DNA from: an uncultured Prevotella sp. | Lineage (GTDB): Bacteria > Bacteroidota > Bacteroidia > Bacteroidales > Bacteroidaceae | Direction: 5' to 3' | DNA length: 64,000 nucleotides | Assembly (NCBI GenBank): GCA_934202525.1 | Contig: CAKPYB010000008.1 | Coordinates: 42,132-106,131 of the forward strand | The notes under the pieces: model-generated | Databases searched by the model: none | What the model was told of the DNA's origin: nothing | What the model saw: the letters and a program-made list of their open reading frames with translations, nothing else | Part shown: piece by piece, positions 51,754 through 58,668 of the stretch | How positions within the stretch are numbered: position 1 is the first letter of the stretch | Layout of the letters: every line of letters starts with the position of its first letter | Translations under genes and position numbers: made by a program

Positions 51754-51829
51754 AGAGAAATTTGCGGTAAAAATACCACAAATTTCTCTTATTTTTGTAG
51801 GAAATTTACCACAAATTTCGTATATTTGC
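51754..51829 (+). repeat. Array E: long palindrome plus repeated TACCACAAATTTC in front of ATPase E
   Basis: AGAGAAATTTG (51754-51764) pairs with CAAATTTCTCT (51779-51789), with inner GGTA/TACC, giving a 36-bp palindrome. TACCACAAATTTC occurs at 51774-51786 and again at 51807-51819 (33 bp apart), and its inverse GAAATTTGCGGTA at 51757-51769. The last copy abuts the -7 box TATATTTGC (51821-51829). Possible -33 boxes are TTTG at 51794-51797. Confidence 0.9.
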
Positions 51830-51880
51830 ACCAAAAATGCTAAAAAGCATTCAAATAAATGAATTAATAACAGAAGAAAT

Positions 51881-53053
51881 ATGGAATTATTGAAGCAATT
51901 ATCCGACAATCTCATCAAACGTACCGACACCCGATACGTGAGATATATGTATCATCAGATTCCATGGAAGAATCGGATGACAGCCCTTGTGGGACCTCGT
52001 GGCGTGGGCAAGACCACACTCCTCTTGCAGTACATCAAGCAGAATCTCAAGTTGAAGGACACCCTATATGTGAGTGCCGAATCCATCTATTTCGCCAATC
52101 ATACACTCTTTGATACTGCCATGAAGTTCAATCAACTTGGCGGCAAGCATTTCTTTATCGACGAAATACATAAATATAAAGGATGGGCAACGGAGCTGAA
52201 GATGATATACGATAATCTACCCGACCTGCAAGTAGTGTTTACAGGCTCATCAGTACTTGACATCTATCAGGGAACCGCCGACTTAAGCCGTCGTGTCCTC
52301 GTCTATAAAATGCAAGGTCTGTCGTTTAGAGAATATATTGGCATGAAACTCGGAATCGACCTACCAGCCTACACATTGGAACAAATCGTCAATCATGAGG
52401 TAGAATTGCCAATAGAGATAGACCATCCCCTATCCCTCTTCAACGAATATCTGCGCCAGGGTTACTATCCTTTTTATGAAGACGAGGGCTATAAAATGCG
52501 CTTAAACCAGGTAGTAAGCATGACGCTGGAAACCGACATTCCCCAATATGCCAACTACACAGTAACCATATCGAGGAAATTGAAGGAACTGATGCAGGTG
52601 ATAGCAGACAGTGTGCCATTCAAGCCCAACATGAGCACCATCGCTACAACCATCAAAGCAGACCGCGGCTTGCTTCCCGACTACTTTGAACTTATGGAAA
52701 AGGCTGGTCTCATCGCCCAACTCCACGATTCAACAAAGGGAGTTAGAGGTCTGGGGAAGGTCGAAAAAGTATATCTCGACAATACTAACCTCTCTTTCGC
52801 TCTCACATCAGAAACTCCCGATATAGGAAATCAACGTGAGACCTTTTTCTTTAATCAGATGAGAGTGAACCATACCGTTTACAATTCTCCCATCTCAGAT
52901 TTTCTGATAGCCGGCAAAACCTTTGAGATAGGTGGCAAGAAGAAAGGTCAGAAGCAGATAACCGAGGCAGAAGAGGGATATATCGTAAAAGATGATATAG
53001 AAACCGGTTTCGGCAATATCATTCCTCTTTGGACATTCGGAATGAATTATTAA
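51881..53053 (+). CDS. AAA (AAA_14) ATPase with DUF4143-like C-terminal domain, paralogue E
   Basis: The 390-residue protein has Walker A GPRGVGKT (residues 38-45), Walker B KHFFIDEIHKYKGWA and sensor VVFTGSSVLDI. The middle contains a winged-helix-like LMQVIADSVPFKPNMSTIAT. The C-terminal nuclease-like motif is SDFLIAGKTFEIGGKKKG, with Glu-x-x-x-Lys in place of Glu-x-Lys. Near the ftsZ-like gene but with its own promoter and array E. This branch is common in Bacteroidales, often in many copies per genome, from memory. Confidence 0.88.
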   Translation: MELLKQLSDNLIKRTDTRYVRYMYHQIPWKNRMTALVGPRGVGKTTLLLQYIKQNLKLKDTLYVSAESIYFANHTLFDTAMKFNQLGGKHFFIDEIHKYKGWATELKMIYDNLPDLQVVFTGSSVLDIYQGTADLSRRVLVYKMQGLSFREYIGMKLGIDLPAYTLEQIVNHEVELPIEIDHPLSLFNEYLRQGYYPFYEDEGYKMRLNQVVSMTLETDIPQYANYTVTISRKLKELMQVIADSVPFKPNMSTIATTIKADRGLLPDYFELMEKAGLIAQLHDSTKGVRGLGKVEKVYLDNTNLSFALTSETPDIGNQRETFFFNQMRVNHTVYNSPISDFLIAGKTFEIGGKKKGQKQITEAEEGYIVKDDIETGFGNIIPLWTFGMNY

Positions 53054-53197
53054 ATTGTGATTGTTACATAAAGGAATGCATTCTCCAACTTTTTGGGGAA
53101 TGTTTCCACATACTTTCCTCATTTTCCACACCATCTGTTTTTGGCACATTTTACATAAACTACTGACTATCAGCACAGAGCCATTTTTCTTATCTTT

Positions 53198-53214
53198 TTG
53201 GCACGCCGATTGTG
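53198..53214 (+). promoter_or_regulatory. Sigma-54-like promoter upstream of the small secreted-protein gene, copy 1
   Basis: TTGGCACGCCGATTGTG matches the -24/-12 consensus TTGGCACG-N4-TTGCA except for T in place of the -12 C. GG and GT are 10 bp apart, the required spacing. The ATG is at 53296. The second copy of the gene (60613) does not have this sequence. Other reading: TATCTTTTTG as a weak -7 box. Confidence 0.35.
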
Positions 53215-53295
53215 ACTATGAATAGCGGGTTCGAAAATGAATCCACAAAGAAAGTAAATAACAATAAATAGTAACAATTATAAAAAGATAAGATT

Positions 53296-53610
53296 ATGAA
53301 GAAGTTTATGTTTGCAGCTATCGCAGCTATGGTAATGGTTTCAGTAAGCAACGTTTTTGCATCAAGCAAAATGGTAAGTAACTCAGAGGTAGCACCAGTT
53401 GATACCGTAGCGCCAGAAACACCAGCAGATACATTGGCAACAGGTACTCCTATCCAGCCACAGGCAAGTATTGAGTATTCTACAAAGACAGAAGAGAATA
53501 CTCAGACAACAGAAGAGCCAGCAAAGGTTCAGGAAACTCCACAGGAAGAAACAACCCAGCAGGAGGCAACTGAGCAGCAGGCTACAGAGCAGCAGACAAC
53601 TGCTGAGTAA
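53296..53610 (+). CDS. Small secreted Pro/Thr/Gln/Glu-rich protein, copy 1
   Basis: The 104-residue product has a signal peptide (FMFAAIAAMVMVSVSNVFA) and a low-complexity mature part. VAPVDTVAPETPADTLATG is followed by Q/E/T-rich tandem units (QQEATEQQATEQQTTAE). No fold is expected. It is nearly identical in its first half to the gene at 60613; copy 1 has extra codons in the repeat part. The family is not known to me. It may be a surface or periplasmic linker-like peptide. Confidence 0.8.
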   Translation: MKKFMFAAIAAMVMVSVSNVFASSKMVSNSEVAPVDTVAPETPADTLATGTPIQPQASIEYSTKTEENTQTTEEPAKVQETPQEETTQQEATEQQATEQQTTAE

Positions 53611-53794
53611 AAAATAAAGAACAGTTCATTTTGCAGCGTTATTCATATTATAGGATTTAGTTTTTTAAAAAGGTAATTAGACTTATTCAGGTTACAATAG
53701 ATATTGCATAGATAGAAATTACAAGGTAGAATTTTAGGTTCGGTTTTTGAAAGAGAATCCTGCTGGCAGTGATGCCGGCAGGATTCTGCGTTAT
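53611..53794 (+). repeat. Conserved 3' untranslated tail, copy 1, ending in a terminator
   Basis: About 180 nt after the stop are almost the same as at 60859-61035, with only about eight differences by eye. The tail ends in AATCCTGCTGGC/GCCGGCAGGATT, a strong hairpin. Such conservation in a non-coding tail may mean recent duplication or a functional RNA. Confidence 0.8.
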
Positions 53795-53800
53795 TATGCT

Positions 53801-54142
53801 CTAAAGCAAACCATTCCGTTTCATTAAATTCAACAATTCTTTATCCGAGATAGATTCCATTTCTGATTTATCATAAATGGTCAATAGTTCTATAAAACCT
53901 TCCTCTTCATTCATGATTGCCATAAAGGAAATAACTCTGGCACCACCACTTTTTCCTTTACCTTTAGAAGCGATACTCATTCTTATTTTTCTTAACCCTT
54001 TACCCAAATCTACCCCTTGAAGAGGATTAGATTGAAGAGAATGCAAAAAATCTGCGTAATCTTGCTTAATAGACTTATAGCGCTTACTTAATTTCTTCAA
54101 TCTACGGGCAAACTCAGGTGCAACCTCTATCCTATAACTCAT
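53801..54142 (-). CDS. RelE/ParE-family toxin
   Basis: The 113-residue protein has the fold pattern of RelE/ParE toxins: YRIEVAPEFARRLKKLSKRY at the N terminus, the central LGKGLRKIRMSIASKGKGKS and the strand pair GARVISFMAIMN with FIELLTIYDKSEMESIS. RelE toxins cut mRNA in the ribosome, ParE toxins poison gyrase; which one applies here is not clear. Its start overlaps the antitoxin gene by 11 bases. Confidence 0.85.
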   Translation of the reverse strand: MSYRIEVAPEFARRLKKLSKRYKSIKQDYADFLHSLQSNPLQGVDLGKGLRKIRMSIASKGKGKSGGARVISFMAIMNEEEGFIELLTIYDKSEMESISDKELLNLMKRNGLL

Positions 54143-54377
54143 TAAGCAAATCCTCCGCAGGAATAAAATCCATTTTTCCTTCGCGATGAAGCTTCAATTC
54201 CGTAAAGGCCTGATTGATACTAGCAAGGGCTTCTTCCTTAGCCTTTGCATTTTCCACGTTTCTTTTAGCTTGCGCCAATTTTTTAAGATAACGTGCAGCT
54301 TTTTCCAAATAGCTCCCGTCATTAGAAAGTACGCCCAAGCTATTATAAATATCAGTATTCAATTGCATTACATTCAT
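54132..54377 (-). CDS. Antitoxin of the RelE/ParE-type pair
   Basis: The 81-residue helical protein (YLKKLAQAKRNVENAKAKEE, then INQAFTELKLHREGKMDFIP) ends in the typical acidic ...AEDLLNEL motif that contacts the toxin. DNA-binding residues are not obvious. It is translated just ahead of and overlapping the toxin, the usual order. Promoter at 54464-54472. Confidence 0.8.
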   Translation of the reverse strand: MNVMQLNTDIYNSLGVLSNDGSYLEKAARYLKKLAQAKRNVENAKAKEEALASINQAFTELKLHREGKMDFIPAEDLLNEL

Positions 54378-54416
54378 TATCGAATCCTTTCTTTTAGCTA
54401 GTAATTATGCAAACGA

Positions 54417-54472
54417 GCAATATGAAAGTCTGCTTTAAAATTGCCGAATGCAGTCTATTTGGTGCAAAGATA
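54417..54472 (-). promoter_or_regulatory. Promoter and leader of the RelE/ParE-type toxin-antitoxin operon
   Basis: GCAAAGATA (plus 54464-54472) reads TATCTTTGC on the minus strand. The transcript would start close to 54457, at the beginning of a 40-nt element (CTGCATTCGGCAATTTTAAA then GCAGACTTTCATATTGC on the minus strand) that has a close relative at 25512-25544. Confidence 0.55.
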
Positions 54473-54520
54473 AACAAAAAGCATGAAACCCGCAAGAGAT
54501 TTCGTAATTTTTATATGTTT

Positions 54521-55456
54521 TTATTGATACATTGCGTAGAATTCCTGCACCTTGTTATGGAGCATAGAAGCATAGAGAAGACCATCTTTCCATTCTTCAG
54601 GAATTTGGTTTATTCCAAATTTAGCGCCCAGGATAGCTCCTGCTACTGCAGCATTGGTATCCGCATCTCCTCCCGATAAAACAATCTTCAAGATACCCTC
54701 CTTATACGAGGTTGCATGCCAATAAGCCCATAGGGCAGCCCCTAAAGTTCTGAGCGTATATCCCATACTCTTTTCATCATCCAGACACAAAGAATCCAGA
54801 CCTTCATGATATGCCAAGTCAATAAATGGAACGATTCGCTCATCATATTGTCTGGCAATGCCAATCACATCTTCATAATCCAATATCCTGTCTTCAAAGA
54901 CAAGAGTATGTATGATAGAAGAAACGATAACGCAAGAGCCCACACAGCGAGGATCATAATGAGTTAACTTACAGATATTCTCTGCATTACTAGCCACATT
55001 TTCCTTCAGAAGCCCTACCACCGAAGTTCTCATGACAGCTCCATTAGCTGCTGCTTTTTTCTTTCCCATCTTCCAGATAATCTCCGCAGCCTTCTGTGGA
55101 TTCGAAGTATAGTCGCCAAGAGCCATTACATTATAGGTATGCCGGCCAATTCCCATGCCTCCGTTCATCATCCATTCCTTAAACCTTCTGGCAATATCAA
55201 GAATATCTACCTTTTGACAAGCCACAAAGGAATCTAAGATACATAGCATCATGTTGGTATCATCTGTCCAGTCGCCTCTTTGCCAACGACGTCGATGATC
55301 ATCCTGCACGATTTGTGAATAGTCCTCTATCCCATTAGGATAGAAACGGTCAACCTCTTGCTTGGACATAAACTCAGTGCTCAGCCCCAAGGCATCTCCT
55401 ACAGCTTGTCCGAAGATTGTGCCGAGGAATCGGTCATTTATAAATTCATTTTCCAT
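54521..55456 (-). CDS. ADP-ribosylglycohydrolase (DraG-like)
   Basis: This 311-residue protein removes ADP-ribose from proteins or nucleic acids. Metal-binding residues are seen in TIFGQAVGDALGLSTEFM (near residue 20), WTDDTNMMLCILDS, and the C-terminal GGDADTNAAVAGAILGAKFG. It is the last gene of a four-gene minus-strand cassette, 6 bp after the DUF6939-like gene. In defence islands such enzymes often pair with kinases or ADP-ribosyltransferases; no transferase is visible here. Confidence 0.93.
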   Translation of the reverse strand: MENEFINDRFLGTIFGQAVGDALGLSTEFMSKQEVDRFYPNGIEDYSQIVQDDHRRRWQRGDWTDDTNMMLCILDSFVACQKVDILDIARRFKEWMMNGGMGIGRHTYNVMALGDYTSNPQKAAEIIWKMGKKKAAANGAVMRTSVVGLLKENVASNAENICKLTHYDPRCVGSCVIVSSIIHTLVFEDRILDYEDVIGIARQYDERIVPFIDLAYHEGLDSLCLDDEKSMGYTLRTLGAALWAYWHATSYKEGILKIVLSGGDADTNAAVAGAILGAKFGINQIPEEWKDGLLYASMLHNKVQEFYAMYQ

Positions 55457-55462
55457 ATTTTT

Positions 55463-56233
55463 CTATTCATACAACCAACAAATCGTAAAATCATCCATAC
55501 CAATCACTCCTTGGTGATATAATCCTTTTAGATATTCCTCAAAAGCTAACTGAGTATCAGAAGCTTGAAGTAATTTACCGATAACGTCGTTTTTGAAATT
55601 AAATCTCAATGTTTCTGCCATTTTTAGTAATTGAGAATTACCAGACTGCTTTGATTCTATTGTCTGTGGTTTCCACTTTTTATCACCAAAAGGATATAGA
55701 CCTTCTACGTATGCCTTGATTAGAAAGGCATGCGAAAGAGGCTTCTTCGGGTCATCCACATCACAATTTGTATTATAATCCAAAAGTACGATGGTCTTAG
55801 TTTGGCTAGCCTCTCGTAATCTTTCGATAATACTTTGAACCTTATGTTCAAGAACCCACTTGTAAGTAGGAATATAAATCAGCTTTCGAGCCTCAATATA
55901 TCCGAGCAATTCAGTTCCGTTTACTCCTTTGCGATGTCCAAGAGGCTTACCAAACTTGCGAACAGTTCTCTTGATATTCTTCATCGACTCATTCTTAAAC
56001 ATTTTCATATCTACATCAGCCGATTCAAATACCTTTAGCCCTTGCCACACAGCCTCAACACATGTAGCAGTAACACCCTCACTAAATGGCACAGGTATGC
56101 CACCATGAGGATAGAATGGGCTTAACTTTATCAAGTCATCTTCAGCATGACTCGTTACATCCGCAATTATTGCATCGGGATATTTCTTCAAGATATTCTC
56201 CCGCTTCTTTCGTTTAGATTCTATAAGTACCAT
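55463..56233 (-). CDS. DUF6939-like protein, C terminus resembling the end of a PP2C phosphatase
   Basis: Residues 1-190 of 256 look like the DUF6939 family (from memory): KYPDAIIADVTSHAEDD, FYPHGGIPVPFSEGVTATCV and IVLLDYNTNCDVDDPKKPLS. The last 65 residues differ in character. They are helical and end in YHQGVIGMDDFTICWLYE, similar to the final DDxT strand of PP2C phosphatases. This may be a fusion with the tail of a phosphatase gene once present in the locus. It overlaps the kinase-LRR gene upstream by 13 bases. Confidence 0.65.
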   Translation of the reverse strand: MVLIESKRKKRENILKKYPDAIIADVTSHAEDDLIKLSPFYPHGGIPVPFSEGVTATCVEAVWQGLKVFESADVDMKMFKNESMKNIKRTVRKFGKPLGHRKGVNGTELLGYIEARKLIYIPTYKWVLEHKVQSIIERLREASQTKTIVLLDYNTNCDVDDPKKPLSHAFLIKAYVEGLYPFGDKKWKPQTIESKQSGNSQLLKMAETLRFNFKNDVIGKLLQASDTQLAFEEYLKGLYHQGVIGMDDFTICWLYE

Positions 56234-58665
56234 AAATTATTAAATATTTCCTTTCCAAATCGAGAGATTAACTCTTGCTTAAAATCGTATGACAAACTAC
56301 AACCTGAAAATGCACCATATCTAATAGCAGTCACACTATCAGGAATGACTATATTGGACAAAGAACTACAACCCGAAAAAGCGAAATCTCTAATAACAGT
56401 CACACTATCAGGAATGACTATATTGGACAAAGAACGACAACCCGAAAAAGCATAATCTCCAATTTTAGTCACACTATTAGGAATGACTATTTTGGACAAA
56501 GAACTACAATCCGAAAAAGCGAAATCTCCAATATCAGTCACACTATTAGGAATGACTATATTGGACAGAGAACTACAATAAGAAAATGCATAATCTCCAA
56601 TACTAGTCACACTATTAGGAATGACTATTTGGGACAGAGAACTACAATAAGAAAATGCCCATTTTCCAATAGCAGTCACACTATCAGGAATGACTATATT
56701 GGACAAAGAACGACAATGTTCAAATGCATAATCTCCAATACTAGTCACACTATCAGGAATGACTATATTGGACAAAGAACGACAATGTTCAAATGCATAA
56801 TCTCCAATACTAGTCACACTATTAGGAATGACTATGTTGGACAGAGAACTACAATCCGAAAAAGCGGAATCTCCAATAGCAGTCACACTATCAGGAATAA
56901 CAATGTTGGGCAGAGAACTACAACCAGAAAATGCACAATCTCCAATACTAGTCACACTATCAGGAATAACAATGTTGGGCAGAGAACTACAATCAGAAAA
57001 TGCACAATCTCCAATACTAGTCACACTATTAGGAATGACTATTTTGGGCAGAGAACTACAACCAAAAAATGCGCCATCTCCAATAGCAGTCACACTATTA
57101 GGAATGACTATGTTGGACAGAGAACTACAATCCGAAAAAGCGGAATCTCCAATAGCAGTCACACTATCAGGAATGACTATATTGGACAAAGAACTACAAC
57201 CCGAAAAAGCGAAATCTCCAATAGCAGTCACACTATTAGGAATGACTATGTTGGACAGAGAACTACAATCCGAAAAAGCGGAATCTCTAATTTTAGTCAC
57301 ACTATCTGGGATGATATATGATTCTATTTTTTGATTTCTGAAAGAAACAATTTCACTTTTATCCTTATTGAATAAGACATCATCCTCATAAATGAAGGTG
57401 GGTGATAAACATTCTAACATGCCTCCCCAGTCTGAAAACGGATTTCCGTTTAAGCAAATTACACTTTTAGGAATGGATATATTTTCCAACAAGAGACAAT
57501 GAGAAAATGCATAATCTCCAATAGCAGTCACACTATCAGGAATAACAATGTTGGGCAGAGAACTACAACCAGCAAATGCATTATTACATATTATCCTTGT
57601 ACCCTCTTTGACAGAATAGCCCCTTCTTAGTTCTTGGGGAACTTTCAATAATTTTCTTCCATCCTTGCTATATTTCACTCCCCTTCCATCAACAAAAGCT
57701 TCTTTCAACTCATCTTCAGTTATTTCTGTTGATAAGTCTTCAATTGTTTGAGACGGGATAGGTTTTTCACCAATAAACAATCTACAAGAACATGCAGAAA
57801 GTTCCTTTCTTGCCAATGCGAGCATGAAAAGAGAGTAAAGTGTACAGAAATTCTTATCACACATCAATTCCTGCAAGGCAGATATAGCCTTGCTATTTGA
57901 AGGGTTATGATAATCGTTTTCTAAGAAGAGAAGCCTGTCTGATGCACCATAGGTATCTAATAATTTGGAATTCATGGATATAGCTTTCAATGACAAGGCG
58001 ATACTTGCCAGAGCAAAGTCGTCAATGGTTTCATCAAAATCATCGACGGTTCTCAAAGGATGCGAAAAATCCTTTGTACCAATTGTTGGAGACTTCTGTC
58101 CCTTCATGGCAGGAACAAACATGCCATCATAATCTACCAATGTCAGATTTCCATCAGGACGAACCATGATATTGTCTGGCTTAATATCACCATGAGCAAA
58201 TGGTTGAGAACGAAGCCACGCTGCCATTTTACAGAAGCGATAACAAAGCATAGCCATAGCAAATTTGTCTTGATAGTTCTCTCCAATGTAAGTCTCCATC
58301 GTTTCACCATCAATCCAATCCATAAGAAGGACAGGAAACTCATCCTCCTCACAACTGCTATCTACAAAGATTTCTTTGTCTAAGTACTTTACAGAAGTAA
58401 TATAAGAAGAATCAACGAACTCCAACTCATCTGCAATCTGGCGATAAGCCTCAGCTCTACCTTCTTGCTCTTCAGTAAAGCACTTCAAAGCATAGCATTT
58501 CCCTGTCTGTTCATCTTTCATTTTGAACACGACGGCAAAGGCACCACTGCTACGATATGGTTCACCATGATCATCTAGCACTGGTACCAAATGAGCCAAT
58601 TTATCAAGATTACTACTTGCATCTTGTATGGCTCTAACATATTCTGATATTAAAGGATATTGCAT
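56221..58665 (-). CDS. Protein kinase fused to BspA-like LRR_5 repeats
   Basis: The 814-residue protein has an atypical kinase domain at about 35-300. Lys61 is in CYALKCFTEE, the catalytic loop is FAHGDIKPDNIMV (HGD in place of HRD, Asp160), and the metal site is LVDYDGMFVPAMKG (DYD in place of DFG, Asp180 nearby). This is like the YegI-type kinases. The C-terminal part (about 350-790) has some 17 LRR_5 units of 23 residues (IVIPDSVTAIGDYAFSGC). There is no signal peptide, so unlike usual BspA proteins it is cytoplasmic and the repeats are probably a sensor or binding surface. It is the second gene of the cassette. Confidence 0.9.
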   Translation of the reverse strand: MQYPLISEYVRAIQDASSNLDKLAHLVPVLDDHGEPYRSSGAFAVVFKMKDEQTGKCYALKCFTEEQEGRAEAYRQIADELEFVDSSYITSVKYLDKEIFVDSSCEEDEFPVLLMDWIDGETMETYIGENYQDKFAMAMLCYRFCKMAAWLRSQPFAHGDIKPDNIMVRPDGNLTLVDYDGMFVPAMKGQKSPTIGTKDFSHPLRTVDDFDETIDDFALASIALSLKAISMNSKLLDTYGASDRLLFLENDYHNPSNSKAISALQELMCDKNFCTLYSLFMLALARKELSACSCRLFIGEKPIPSQTIEDLSTEITEDELKEAFVDGRGVKYSKDGRKLLKVPQELRRGYSVKEGTRIICNNAFAGCSSLPNIVIPDSVTAIGDYAFSHCLLLENISIPKSVICLNGNPFSDWGGMLECLSPTFIYEDDVLFNKDKSEIVSFRNQKIESYIIPDSVTKIRDSAFSDCSSLSNIVIPNSVTAIGDFAFSGCSSLSNIVIPDSVTAIGDSAFSDCSSLSNIVIPNSVTAIGDGAFFGCSSLPKIVIPNSVTSIGDCAFSDCSSLPNIVIPDSVTSIGDCAFSGCSSLPNIVIPDSVTAIGDSAFSDCSSLSNIVIPNSVTSIGDYAFEHCRSLSNIVIPDSVTSIGDYAFEHCRSLSNIVIPDSVTAIGKWAFSYCSSLSQIVIPNSVTSIGDYAFSYCSSLSNIVIPNSVTDIGDFAFSDCSSLSKIVIPNSVTKIGDYAFSGCRSLSNIVIPDSVTVIRDFAFSGCSSLSNIVIPDSVTAIRYGAFSGCSLSYDFKQELISRFGKEIFNNLWYL
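56285..57305. repeat. 69-bp tandem repeats encoding the LRR_5 units
   Basis: About fifteen tandem 69-bp units lie back to back. Many differ by only a few bases, which is why long open frames also appear on the opposite strand; those are not genes. High identity suggests recent expansion or gene conversion. Confidence 0.9.
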
Positions 58666-58668
58666 ATT

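Noticed and set aside
56629-57334. Two repeat-rich frames opposite the LRR part of the kinase gene
   Set aside because: They arise because the 69-bp repeats keep other frames open; the encoded sequence has no recognisable domain.
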